A DNA stretch of 64,000 bases from contig NZ_JAUGZK010000001.1 of NCBI RefSeq assembly GCF_036327005.1, forward strand, positions 186,001 through 250,000. The letters are read 5' to 3'. Position numbers and translations under genes: made by a program. Shown here piece after piece: positions 27,689 to 36,501 of the stretch. The stretch comes from Alkalimonas mucilaginosa. Lineage in GTDB: Bacteria > Pseudomonadota > Gammaproteobacteria > Enterobacterales > Alteromonadaceae. A model generated the notes under the pieces. That model did not search any database and was not told where the DNA came from. It saw only the letters and a list, made by a program, of their open reading frames with translations. Numbering within the stretch: the first letter of the stretch is position 1; every line of letters begins with the position of its first letter.

Positions 27689-29143
27689 ATGCAGGTACTT
27701 AAGAAATTTGTTGCGCCCGGAGCAGCGGCCAGACGGTTCGCCCTGGGGTGTGTCCTTGGTGTCAGCAGCGCTCTATGCATGGCGACTGTGCAAAGCAGTG
27801 CGCTCAGCAGTGTAACATTATGGGGGGAGCCCTGGGGTGAGCAGTGGCAGCTATATGGCAGCAAAGCACCCTATCAGCCGCGCCAGCATTGGCAAAGCTA
27901 CGAAGTGGCGCCCGCAGGGTTTACTGCTGTCATGGTGCAGCATGTGGCGCGGCATGGCTCGCGGGGTTTATCCAGCCCGGATGATGATGATCTCAGCTTG
28001 CAGTTGTGGCAGCAGGCACAGCAGGAGCAGCAACTGACCGCAAAGGGGCAGCAGTTGGGTGAGCAACTCAGGCGTTTCCAGCAGGCCAATGCCCAATTGG
28101 GCTATGGCAATTTGTCGGCATTAGGGATAGAAGAGCATCGGCAGATGGCTGAGCGTTTGCTTCAGCGCCATCCTGCTTTGCTGGCAGAGGGAAAGGCGCA
28201 ACAACGTCGTGTGCGTTTACAGCACTCAGGCCGGGAGCGGGCGGTCGATAGTGCTCTGGCATTTGCGGATCGTTTGCTTGAGCTGGTACCAGAGCTTGAA
28301 GCTTTATTGGATGCACCGGCCGTTGCAACGGATAGTCTGTATTTTCATAAATCGGCTGGCAGTGAAGCCTACAGTGCCTACCGTAAGTCGGATCCGAGAC
28401 TGGCTTTGGTGCTGGAGCGCTTGCATCAGTCACCACAGGCACAGCAGCAAGCCCGGCAGTTACTGGCTACTGTCTATCAGGAGGATTTCATCGCCCGGTT
28501 GGCGGCGGGTCATTATCGCTTTCAGGCCCGCGAGGATGATGCCGAGCTTCGCAGCGTGATGGATGCAGCTCAGGCCTTGTTCAGCCTGTATGTCACCGCA
28601 TCCAACCTGAGTTATGAAGGCGACTGGACCTTGCACGACTTTATGGAGCCAGAAGCAGTAAAGTTTATGGCTTATCTGGATGATGCGGAGTCATTCTATC
28701 AGCGCGGCCCGGCTTTTGCTGGCGAGAATGTGACCTTTCAAATGGCAGCCAGGTTGATGCTGGACATGCTGGATAGTGTGGCGGCCCTGCAGCGTGGTGA
28801 GCAGCCGTACATGATGGAACTGCGTTTTACCCATGCGCAAGTGATGATCCCTTTTGCGACTTTACTTGGAGTGGCTGGCGCAACGCAGCAAATGCCTGAG
28901 ACAGTGCTGTACAGCTATCAGAACAATCCCTGGCGTGCGGCGCTGGTATCCCCAATGGCCGCCAATGTGCAATGGGATATTTACCAGAATGCTGCCGGCC
29001 AGTTGCTGGTCCGAATGCTGCATCATGAAGCTGAAACAGCTTTTAAAGCCAGCTGTCAGCCATACCCGGGAACACGTTTCTTTTATGCGTTGACCGAGCT
29101 GCAGCGGTGTTACCAGCAAGAGCTCATCTTGGTAGCGCAGTGA
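27689..29143 (+). CDS. MINPP-like histidine phosphatase (candidate phytase)
   Basis: 484 residues from ATG 27689, chosen because GGAG lies 6 nt upstream and a signal-like N-terminus follows; the frame is open upstream inside the previous gene. The phosphohistidine loop is R88-H89-G-S-R92. The distal motif is THAQ (His382), close to the HAE proton-donor motif of multiple inositol-polyphosphate phosphatases and unlike the HD of classical acid phytases. Gln in place of Glu is unusual and could change donor behaviour. The context with a TonB receptor and a second phosphatase supports phytate use. Confidence 0.85.
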   Translation: MQVLKKFVAPGAAARRFALGCVLGVSSALCMATVQSSALSSVTLWGEPWGEQWQLYGSKAPYQPRQHWQSYEVAPAGFTAVMVQHVARHGSRGLSSPDDDDLSLQLWQQAQQEQQLTAKGQQLGEQLRRFQQANAQLGYGNLSALGIEEHRQMAERLLQRHPALLAEGKAQQRRVRLQHSGRERAVDSALAFADRLLELVPELEALLDAPAVATDSLYFHKSAGSEAYSAYRKSDPRLALVLERLHQSPQAQQQARQLLATVYQEDFIARLAAGHYRFQAREDDAELRSVMDAAQALFSLYVTASNLSYEGDWTLHDFMEPEAVKFMAYLDDAESFYQRGPAFAGENVTFQMAARLMLDMLDSVAALQRGEQPYMMELRFTHAQVMIPFATLLGVAGATQQMPETVLYSYQNNPWRAALVSPMAANVQWDIYQNAAGQLLVRMLHHEAETAFKASCQPYPGTRFFYALTELQRCYQQELILVAQ

Positions 29144-29165
29144 ATGGCAAGGCACCTTGCTGGTT

Positions 29166-30179
29166 TTACACCAGCAAGTCGATTTGTTGGACCAGTCCAG
29201 CTTTACCTGTGGTGTTTAAAAAGACACTACTGCGTTGCAGCATGCCAGCAAGCTGGTCGCTGTTGTCAAAAAACAGCGGCATCCGGGTGGGGACCGACTG
29301 CACCGAGACGGCACCGATTTGCGCCTCTGCCATACTCAGTTGCTGACCATCCGGCCGCCACAGGTACAGGTCTTGCCAGATGGCATCTTGCTGGTCGATA
29401 AAGCCATTGCCATCCAGGTCGTAAGCAGCTAGTTCGGCAAAACCTTCACCGGTGCTGGGGCCAAAGAGTTCGGCACCGGACTCAATTCTGCCATTGCCGG
29501 TTTTATCCAGCCCCAGATAAAACTGCTGCGCTGCCAGGTTGGGCAGTTGCACCGGCACACCGGTATTAAAGAGATCAAAACTAAAAGTATCGCCGCTTAG
29601 TTGCGCTGGCATGCCATTCAGGCTAATGACGATAGGATCCTGCAGCTCGCTGGCCAGCAGAGTACGGCTGCTGATGGTAGCCCAGCTGTATTCCATCTGA
29701 AACGAAAAGTCCCAGTTGATTTGCTGGCCATCAGCCAATTGTGCCGAGCCACTGAAACTGGCAGAGACTGCCTGATAGCCAAACTCCCATTCGGTAATGC
29801 GGATCAGCTCATCGTTGCCGGTTGGCTCTGCAGCTCTGATCTGAGGTGTTTCTCCAGTTGGACTGAGCTGGTAGAGTTCAATCTGGCGGTTGGATAGCTG
29901 CTCCAGAATACGCTTGACCATGCCAACAGTCTGATAGGCATTGAAGGCTTTTTCTTCCAGTGCTTGCTCTTCGTCAGCCGGTTGGTTATCAACGGCTTCT
30001 GCTGCTGGCTCAATGCGGTTGCGTTGCAGTGCCTGTTGCGCCCGCTCTGTTGCTTGCGCAGGCAATACAGGTGTAACTGCCCGGTTGGCAGGCACTTGGC
30101 TTCGTTGCTCCTGGCGACCCTGAAACACTGCACTGACTTCCGTCGCCCGGAGTTGTTGCGTTGCTGTCATAAGTTCCAT
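29166..30179 (-). CDS. EF-hand-like calcium-binding protein of unknown function
   Basis: 337 residues, no signal peptide. The N-terminal 90 residues are Gln/Ala/Glu-rich and probably disordered or coiled. The C-terminal part has a Ca-binding pair, DKTGNGRIESGAELFG and DLDGNGFIDQQDAIW (about residues 225-275), with a G-x-x-F-A-E-L linker, an arrangement common in RTX-associated and other bacterial secreted proteins. It is convergent with the phosphatase operon (22-bp gap) and divergent from the RND adaptor. Function unknown. Confidence 0.75.
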   Translation of the reverse strand: MELMTATQQLRATEVSAVFQGRQEQRSQVPANRAVTPVLPAQATERAQQALQRNRIEPAAEAVDNQPADEEQALEEKAFNAYQTVGMVKRILEQLSNRQIELYQLSPTGETPQIRAAEPTGNDELIRITEWEFGYQAVSASFSGSAQLADGQQINWDFSFQMEYSWATISSRTLLASELQDPIVISLNGMPAQLSGDTFSFDLFNTGVPVQLPNLAAQQFYLGLDKTGNGRIESGAELFGPSTGEGFAELAAYDLDGNGFIDQQDAIWQDLYLWRPDGQQLSMAEAQIGAVSVQSVPTRMPLFFDNSDQLAGMLQRSSVFLNTTGKAGLVQQIDLLV

Positions 30180-30388
30180 AACAGGCTCCGGCTGGGGGAT
30201 GATATCTGGTTATCGGCTGAAGGGGGGGATGGCTTGAGTGTTTTTTGAACAATTTTATTGTGTTCTGTCGTATTTGAAAGGGGAAAGAACCGATAGCAGT
30301 CTGCTTGGTAAAAAACCACTGGTATAGTTTATCAGTAACCCTATGGGTAGATAGTCCGTCATTGAAGCGTGATTCGAAGGGGAAAGAT

Positions 30389-31462
30389 GTGAAGCTACAC
30401 AGAGCCACCGGTTGGAAACAAGGGGGATTGCTGCTGCTATTTATGCTCTTGACTGGCTGTGAATCTGCTGAGCAAGTGGGCAGCTCATCCAGTGTCACAT
30501 CCGAAGCCAGGACCATTGCGGTGGCTGCCGCTGAAGTACAGCATCGGGACTTGTCCCGTCGATTGCTGCTTTCTGCTACCGTTCGGCCGCTTGAAACCGT
30601 GCGTATTTCAGCGCAAACCCGCGGAATTGTCCGGCAATTGTTGGTTGAAGAAGGCGATCACGTTCGCAGTGGCCAATTGCTGCTTAGCCTGGATCAGGCA
30701 GAGCAACGGGCTGAGCTGGCGCGGGCAGAGGCCTTGCTGGAGCAAGCACGATTAGCGTATCGGCGTCAGGCCGAGCTTTATCAGCGTGAGCTGACAAGCT
30801 CTTCGGAGTATCAGGCACAGGCGGCGGCCTTGCGGGTCGCTGAAAGCGAATACCAATTGTGGCAAACTCGGGTGGCTTTTGGCACTGTGTTGGCACCGCG
30901 TGATGCAGTGGTGAGCCGGCGCTGGGTTGAACTTGGTGAAAGCATTCGCGAACAGGACCCTTTGCTGGAGCTAACCGATGTATCGCAACTGGTACTGCAC
31001 CTGGGTGTGTCTGAACTCGATGTGGCTTATCTGACCCTGGGGCAACAGGTTGAGGTGCAGTTGGATGCGATGCCGGGGCGCAGCCTGACCGCTCAGATCC
31101 GCCGGATTTTCCCAACGGCTGAACTTAGCAGTCGTTTTATCACTGTGGAAGTGGCTTTGCCTAAAGAGGCCTGGCAGCAAGGGGTTCGGCCAGGCTTCCT
31201 GGGGCGGGTGAATCTGATGATAGATCCCAGGCAGGATGCCTTGGCAGTGCCCGTCACGGCTGTGGTACAGCAGGAAGAAGGTGCTTTTATGATGGTCATT
31301 GCCAATGAACGCCTGGAGAAACGTGCAGTGCAAACCGGGGTGCAGCGCGGTCAGTGGCTGGAAATTACCGAGGGGGTTGAAGCTGGCGAAGTGGTATTGG
31401 CAGCGCTGGCCAGTGAAATGACCGAAGGCCAGCGTGTTCGTATCGTTGGTTGGCGGGGGTAA
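30389..31462 (+). CDS. RND efflux periplasmic adaptor (lipoprotein)
   Basis: 357 residues from GTG 30389, preceded by AAGGGG; the frame opens earlier at TTG 30305. The lipobox LTGC (about residue 21-24) marks a lipoprotein. Biotinyl-lipoyl, alpha-hairpin and beta-barrel segments follow the membrane-fusion pattern (VEEGDHVRSGQLLLSLD). It is 5 bp upstream of its RND partner. A 209-bp divergent gap upstream holds an imperfect GAACAAT/ATTGTGTTC repeat at 30247-30265 that might be an operator. Confidence 0.92.
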   Translation: MKLHRATGWKQGGLLLLFMLLTGCESAEQVGSSSSVTSEARTIAVAAAEVQHRDLSRRLLLSATVRPLETVRISAQTRGIVRQLLVEEGDHVRSGQLLLSLDQAEQRAELARAEALLEQARLAYRRQAELYQRELTSSSEYQAQAAALRVAESEYQLWQTRVAFGTVLAPRDAVVSRRWVELGESIREQDPLLELTDVSQLVLHLGVSELDVAYLTLGQQVEVQLDAMPGRSLTAQIRRIFPTAELSSRFITVEVALPKEAWQQGVRPGFLGRVNLMIDPRQDALAVPVTAVVQQEEGAFMMVIANERLEKRAVQTGVQRGQWLEITEGVEAGEVVLAALASEMTEGQRVRIVGWRG

Positions 31463-31467
31463 GTCCT

Positions 31468-34400
31468 ATGCGCAAAACAACAGCCAGCAGCACGTCCGCA
31501 ATTACCAGTTGGGCCATTGACCGCCCGGTTGGCACGCTAGCACTGGCATCGGTTATTTTGGTGCTGGGGCTGTTTTTCATTCAGCGCTTGCCGGTGGATT
31601 TATTGCCGCACATTGAGTACCCACAAATTCGGGTTACGGTGAATTACTCCGGGGTAGCGCCGGAGGTGATGGAGGAGCAGGTGACCCGGGTGCTGGAACG
31701 CAACCTGGCTTCGGTTGAAAATCTGGTGCATATCGACAGCCGGGCATCGGAAGGGCGAACCAATGTTAATTTGCATTTTAGTTATGGCACCAATCTGGAT
31801 GTCGCCTTACAAAATGCATCCCGGGCACTGGAGCTGGCGCGCACCCAGTTACCTCGTGATATCGAGCCACCCCGGCTGTATAAGTTTGATCCCTCCCAGG
31901 CCCCTATATGGCAGGCTGGTTTTAGCTCACCCATTCGAACCGAAGTTGAAGTACGTGATTGGATAGAAAATCGCCTGACACCGCATTTGATCGCCATCGA
32001 AGGGGTGTCCTCGGTTGAGGCCGCTGGCGGTTTGGAGCGGGAAGTGCAGGTGGTGCTGGATCAGCATCGATTGGCTGCTTATCAGCTGACTATGCAGGAT
32101 GTGGTACAGCAGCTGGCCGCAGAAAATGTCGATATCGCTGGCGGCTGGGTCACCTCGGATCGCTTTGATGTGATGTCCAAAACCGAAGGCCGCTTTCGCA
32201 GCGTTGAAGACATTAAGCAACTGATGCTGCCACTGCCTGGCTCTGACCATCGGATCCGTTTGCGTGAAGTAGCAACGGTTTCCGATAGCTTTCGCGAGCA
32301 GCGGGTCTTCAGCCGATTAAATGGCGTACCAGCGGTGCAGTTGTCGGTTTTTAAATTGCCGGAAGCCAATACGGTTGAAGTGGTTGAGCAAGTACAAAGT
32401 GCTATCGCGCAGCTGGATCGCTCGGGGTTTATTCCGGCGGATATGGCCGTTCAGGCCATCAATGATCCGGCCTTTTTTATCCGCGGAGCCATCGCCAGTG
32501 TCTCCAGCGCCGCCCTTTTAGGCGGCAGTCTGGCGATGCTGGTGGTCTGGCTGTTTTTGGGCAGTTTGCGCAAAAGCTTTGTTATCGGCTTATCCATTCC
32601 GATTGCATTGATGGCGACTTTTGCCCTGATGGGACAAGGCGGGTTGACCATCAACATCATCAGTCTGGGCGGTCTGGCGCTGGGTATAGGCTTATTGCTG
32701 GACAATGCCATTGTGATGCTGGAGAACATTTTTCGTCATAACGAGCAGTTGCATAAAGCACCAAACCAGGCGGCTAAAGATGGCTCGGCGGAAGTCGCCT
32801 CGGCAGTGATTGCCGGAACCATGACCAATCTGGCGGCTGTGGTGCCTTTTCTGTTGATCACCGGTATGGCGGCATTGGTGTTCCGGGAAATGATTTTGAC
32901 CATCTCCTTTGCGATCCTGGCTACTTTAGTTGCTGCCCTGACGCTGGTGCCGATGTTGGCGGCTTTGCTGGGCAAGGTGCGTTGGCAAAGTGGGTTGAGC
33001 AAGAGTCTGCCCGTGCGTAGCTTTCATCGATTACTGGACACACTCAGGTTGAGCTACGGTCGTCTGCTTGGCTGGGTGCTTAAAGCACGGTGGTGGGTGC
33101 TGGCGGCTACTGCTGTGGCTTTTGTGGGCAGTTACCAGCTGTTTCAGCAACTGGGTGGCGAATTCTTACCACCGGTTGACGATGGCAGTGTGTCAGTACG
33201 TATTGCATTGCCGCCCGGGACCCCACCACAGGAAACAGAGGCCATAAGTCGTGAAGTTGAAACATTGCTGGCCTCCATGCCGCATGTAGAAACCTTGTTT
33301 GCTTTAGTCGGCGGGCACTTAAGCGGTGGCATTGTCAATGAGCGCCCTGGGGTGGCGAACTTCCGTATGCAGCTCACCCTGGCCAGTCAGCGACCTGAGA
33401 TGACGGCAGGGCAGTGGGTGAGTCATACCCAGCAGGCATTGCAGCAGCTGTCTTTGCCCGGTGCCCGCATCAGTGTGCGTCCACCCAGCATCCGTGGTTT
33501 GCGTTTTGGCCGGGCCGGGGCCGACTTTTCTGTGGCTATCGTCGGCGAGGATTTAGCCGGCCTGCACCGTGTCTCCAATCAAATCGCTGCTTTATTGCAG
33601 GATGTGCCAGGGTTGCAGGGGCTGGAAACCGCCCGTGAAGAGCAAAGTCCCTTGTTGCAAATCCGGGTGGATCGTGAGCGGGCAGCAGATTTTGGTTTGG
33701 GTGTGGCAGAGGTTGGTCAGGCCATTCGACAGGCGGTGCATGGCGCTGTGCCATCACGTTTTGTCGATCAAACCCGTGAATACGATATTCGGGTGCAATT
33801 GCCCCGCTCTCAGGTGCGGGATGCCGAGCAACTGGGTAATTTGTTGTTGTTCCGTAAACAGGGGCAAACGGTGTTTTTACGCGATTTGGCCCAGTTTGAG
33901 CTAACCGATGGCCCGGCTCATATTGAGCGTGAGAATCAAAGTCGCTTACTTCGGATGAATGCCGATATCAACACTGCCGAGTCGGATGTTGCCAGCCTGA
34001 TGGCTGAAGTGGAACGGCGGCTGGAAAGCTTGGAGTTGCCGGATCAGTTTAGCCTGATTTTAGGGGGGCAATGGGAAACCATGCAGGAAACCCAGCGAGA
34101 GCTTGGCCTGGTGATAGTGCTGTCAATTTTTCTGGTCTTTGTGGTGTTGGCGGTGCAGTACGAAAAGCTGAGTAATCCACTGGTGATAATTACTGCGGCA
34201 CCTATGTCACTCATGGGCGTGGTGCTGGCTTTATGGCTGACCGGTAGTTTGCTGTCGGCCCCGGTGCTGATTGGGGTAGTACTCTTGATTGGCATTGTCG
34301 TGAACAATGCCATCTTGCTGGTAGAGTACATTGAGTTTGGTCGTGCTGAAGGTAAGGGCATGCAGCAAGCCATTGTTGAAGCAGGTCAAATCAGGTTGCG

Positions 34401-34629
34401 GCCTATTTTGATGACCACGCTCACCACTGTGCTGGGGATGACCCCTCTGGCGATAGGGTTGGGTGAAGGTGCCGAGATCATGCAGCCACTTGCAATCAGC
34501 GTGATTGGCGGTTTGCTTGGAGCGATGTTGCTGACTTTATTACTGGTTCCTGTGCTGTATTTATTGATTATTGGTGCCAGTGAGCACTTGGTGCATGCCT
34601 TCACCGGTAAGCGGCCAGTGCGGCATTAA
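31468..34629 (+). CDS. RND (HAE1-type) efflux pump, inner-membrane subunit
   Basis: 1053 residues from ATG 31468 (GGGGG ribosome site). Twelve membrane helices in the RND layout are visible: a first helix near residue 25, a cluster at about 335-500, one near 545 and a cluster at about 870-1030. The porter segments IEYPQIRVTVNYSGVAPE and the LLLDNAIVMLENIFRH (TM4) motif with its Asp are present. It should extrude hydrophobic compounds by proton antiport with the preceding adaptor and a TolC-type channel encoded elsewhere. The stop overlaps that of the convergent CheY-like gene by 4 nt. Confidence 0.96.
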   Translation: MRKTTASSTSAITSWAIDRPVGTLALASVILVLGLFFIQRLPVDLLPHIEYPQIRVTVNYSGVAPEVMEEQVTRVLERNLASVENLVHIDSRASEGRTNVNLHFSYGTNLDVALQNASRALELARTQLPRDIEPPRLYKFDPSQAPIWQAGFSSPIRTEVEVRDWIENRLTPHLIAIEGVSSVEAAGGLEREVQVVLDQHRLAAYQLTMQDVVQQLAAENVDIAGGWVTSDRFDVMSKTEGRFRSVEDIKQLMLPLPGSDHRIRLREVATVSDSFREQRVFSRLNGVPAVQLSVFKLPEANTVEVVEQVQSAIAQLDRSGFIPADMAVQAINDPAFFIRGAIASVSSAALLGGSLAMLVVWLFLGSLRKSFVIGLSIPIALMATFALMGQGGLTINIISLGGLALGIGLLLDNAIVMLENIFRHNEQLHKAPNQAAKDGSAEVASAVIAGTMTNLAAVVPFLLITGMAALVFREMILTISFAILATLVAALTLVPMLAALLGKVRWQSGLSKSLPVRSFHRLLDTLRLSYGRLLGWVLKARWWVLAATAVAFVGSYQLFQQLGGEFLPPVDDGSVSVRIALPPGTPPQETEAISREVETLLASMPHVETLFALVGGHLSGGIVNERPGVANFRMQLTLASQRPEMTAGQWVSHTQQALQQLSLPGARISVRPPSIRGLRFGRAGADFSVAIVGEDLAGLHRVSNQIAALLQDVPGLQGLETAREEQSPLLQIRVDRERAADFGLGVAEVGQAIRQAVHGAVPSRFVDQTREYDIRVQLPRSQVRDAEQLGNLLLFRKQGQTVFLRDLAQFELTDGPAHIERENQSRLLRMNADINTAESDVASLMAEVERRLESLELPDQFSLILGGQWETMQETQRELGLVIVLSIFLVFVVLAVQYEKLSNPLVIITAAPMSLMGVVLALWLTGSLLSAPVLIGVVLLIGIVVNNAILLVEYIEFGRAEGKGMQQAIVEAGQIRLRPILMTTLTTVLGMTPLAIGLGEGAEIMQPLAISVIGGLLGAMLLTLLLVPVLYLLIIGASEHLVHAFTGKRPVRH

Positions 34630-35042
34630 CTACGGCTGGCCCAGCCAAAGCCCTTAGCAGTAGCCGGACGCGGAGTATTGCTGAGGTTTTTTTGCAGAAT
34701 GCTTTGAATTTTACCGGCAGAAAAGGGTTTGGCGATAAAGCCAGCGGCCCCTGCCTGTACACTAAACTTCAGGTTTTCTACGGTATTATGGGCGGTGACC
34801 ACAACCACAGGGCTGGTCGGTGCTTGCGCTTTCAGTTGGTGCAGCAGCTTGGTGCCATGAATATCTGGCAGTTCAAGATCAAGAAAGATCACATCATAGT
34901 TTTGATTTTCAAGTTGCAGCAATCCCTGATGACCTGTGTCTGCATCCACGATGTGTGAGAAACCAAGTAATTTCAGGGTTTGGCGCAGCAATTCACGAAT
35001 GGTGGCATTGTCATCAATGATCAGAGCTGTGTTGGTGTCCAT
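34626..35042 (-). CDS. CheY-like single-domain response regulator
   Basis: 138 residues. The receiver residues are all present: Asp10/Asp11, phosphoacceptor Asp55 (FLDLELPD), Thr83 and Lys105 (AKPF). A short basic tail follows with no output domain. An AAAGGAAA ribosome site precedes the ATG. No sensor kinase is adjacent, so its partner is unknown. Confidence 0.92.
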   Translation of the reverse strand: MDTNTALIIDDNATIRELLRQTLKLLGFSHIVDADTGHQGLLQLENQNYDVIFLDLELPDIHGTKLLHQLKAQAPTSPVVVVTAHNTVENLKFSVQAGAAGFIAKPFSAGKIQSILQKNLSNTPRPATAKGFGWASRS

Positions 35043-35131
35043 CGCAATTTCCTTTTGCTGTGCTGCTGTGTTAATAGAATATCAATAAAACCACTGCATT
35101 TCCAGTATAGTGCTTTACCATAATTCTGCCA

Positions 35132-35183
35132 TAAAAAAGGCAGCCAGTATGGCCCGGAAGGGACGTTACTGAACTGCCTTTGC
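35132..35183 (-). terminator. Rho-independent terminator after the YjfB-like gene
   Basis: On the minus strand, AAAGGCAG pairs with CTGCCTTT and an inner CAGTA with TACTG, followed by a T6 run (plus-strand A-run 35133-35138). It begins just past the stop at 35188. Confidence 0.6.
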
Positions 35184-35187
35184 CACA

Positions 35188-35382
35188 TCAGACTTTGATG
35201 TTGATGTTCATCCCCAGATTGCCAACAGGCGAAGGGCTTTGAACTGCAGCGCTGGTCTGCATCGCACTTTCTACCAACAAAGTCGCCATTTGTGCTTCCT
35301 GGTTTTGCTGCTTCTTTGCCATCACAGCTCCCAGTACTTCAAACGCCTGGGCCGAAGCCGTAGCGCCAACAGATTGACTCAT
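35188..35382 (-). CDS. Small protein resembling the YjfB motility family
   Basis: 64 residues from ATG 35382, which has a perfect AAGGAGG site 4-5 nt upstream. An alpha-helical body rich in Ala/Gln/Met is followed by a proline linker and an ending LGMNINIKV. This layout recalls the small putative motility proteins of PF14070 (YjfB), which end in a similar L-G-x-N-I-D-x-x-V. The match is by eye only. It is flanked by its own terminator. Confidence 0.5.
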   Translation of the reverse strand: MSQSVGATASAQAFEVLGAVMAKKQQNQEAQMATLLVESAMQTSAAVQSPSPVGNLGMNINIKV

Positions 35383-35475
35383 AAAACCTCCTTGGGTTGG
35401 GTCAAACGTCATCAGGTTATCGGCAGCCCGGAGTGTGACTTTAGCACTTTTTTGCCGGTTTCGGTGTTATGAAAG

Positions 35476-35510
35476 GAAAAATGATGCCGCCTGTTGCAGC
35501 AGGCGGCATC
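35476..35510 (-). terminator. Strong terminator of the DUF2726 gene
   Basis: A perfect 11-bp stem, GATGCCGCCTG/CAGGCGGCATC (35484-35494 with 35500-35510) and 5-nt loop, is followed on the minus strand by ATTTTTCC. It lies 36 bp beyond the stop of the DUF2726 gene. Confidence 0.85.
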
Positions 35511-35546
35511 CGACTTATCGCAGGAGTGACTCATTTCTCCAATGCG

Positions 35547-36242
35547 TTAAGAAGCTTGTACCAGGGCCGTCGACTGCGCTTTAATTTGCGACTGCGATAA
35601 ACCTGGAGTAATTCGAGCCATGGTTGGCTTTAAAGGCAGAGCTGCTATGGTATCCGATGGATTGGCTGCAGGCATCACTGGCCGCATGGGGCGGACCGGA
35701 CGGGTTGGGCCTTTTTTAAACCGGCCTTTAATCAGTGGCTCAGTCTTTTTAATAGTGGCACCCAGGCGACTAATCAGGCATTGCTGGATATCCCCAATAC
35801 TGTAGCCTTGTTTGATTTTCATCCGTAGATATGGCAAACCAGCCGCCTCCAGAGCTCCACTGACATACCAGTCGTGGCTGGCTTTGTGGCCCTGTTTGGA
35901 GTGCTGATTCACCAAATCTATGACCGCCACAATGCTCATGTCGTTCGGATCACAGAGCACAAAATCCAGGTACTTGTTGTTCATTTTCAGCAAAGCTGTG
36001 CGCCTGGTTTTCGAGCTGGTGTTTTTCTTAAATTCCAGCACATCGGCTAGCTTTACCCGGCTTAAAACTTTGTACTCGTTGTCTACTGCCTGTTCAAGCA
36101 TACGCAGAAAACCGCGCTCTACCGAAGTGAAAATGGGCCCACGCTTTTGAAACGGGAATGGATTACCCTGCTCAACAAAGCGACTGGCAACAAGTGCAGC
36201 AACCACCACCAAGGCAACCAGCAATAGCAAGACAAACTCCAT
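35547..36242 (-). CDS. DUF2726 membrane-anchored protein
   Basis: 231 residues from ATG 36242 (GGAGG site 5 nt upstream). One N-terminal membrane helix (about 3-20) is followed by a DUF2726 domain (about 35-155), a putative nuclease/topoisomerase-related fold: SVERGFLRMLEQAV...RVKLADVLE, then FVLCDPNDMSIVAVIDLV. A basic Pro/Arg-rich tail (GPTRPVRPMRPVMP) may bind nucleic acid. Function unknown. Confidence 0.82.
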   Translation of the reverse strand: MEFVLLLLVALVVVAALVASRFVEQGNPFPFQKRGPIFTSVERGFLRMLEQAVDNEYKVLSRVKLADVLEFKKNTSSKTRRTALLKMNNKYLDFVLCDPNDMSIVAVIDLVNQHSKQGHKASHDWYVSGALEAAGLPYLRMKIKQGYSIGDIQQCLISRLGATIKKTEPLIKGRFKKGPTRPVRPMRPVMPAANPSDTIAALPLKPTMARITPGLSQSQIKAQSTALVQAS

Positions 36243-36501
36243 GATTCCTCCGACAAGAAATTGACGTAAACACAAGTGCTTTCCTGTTCTGACCGGAATA
36301 AAGCATAAGGCGTGCCAACATTAATGGCTTTGTTTGTACTGTGTATTTCCTAAATGAATCGCAAGTATATCGCTCATTGATTTTAATTATGATGTGCCGC
36401 AGCCTATAGTGGGGTATTGCTAACAAGTTGCCGCCTGAGTCTTTATTTCAGGATAGAAACTAATCATCTGGCCAGTGTTGCTGGCCGAGCAGGAGACGCC
36501 C

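Noticed and set aside
29156..29178. CTTGCTGG/CCAGCAAG stem at the convergent phosphatase/EF-hand gene ends
   Set aside because: It overlaps the stop of the minus gene and lacks a T-tract on either strand, so termination is not supported.
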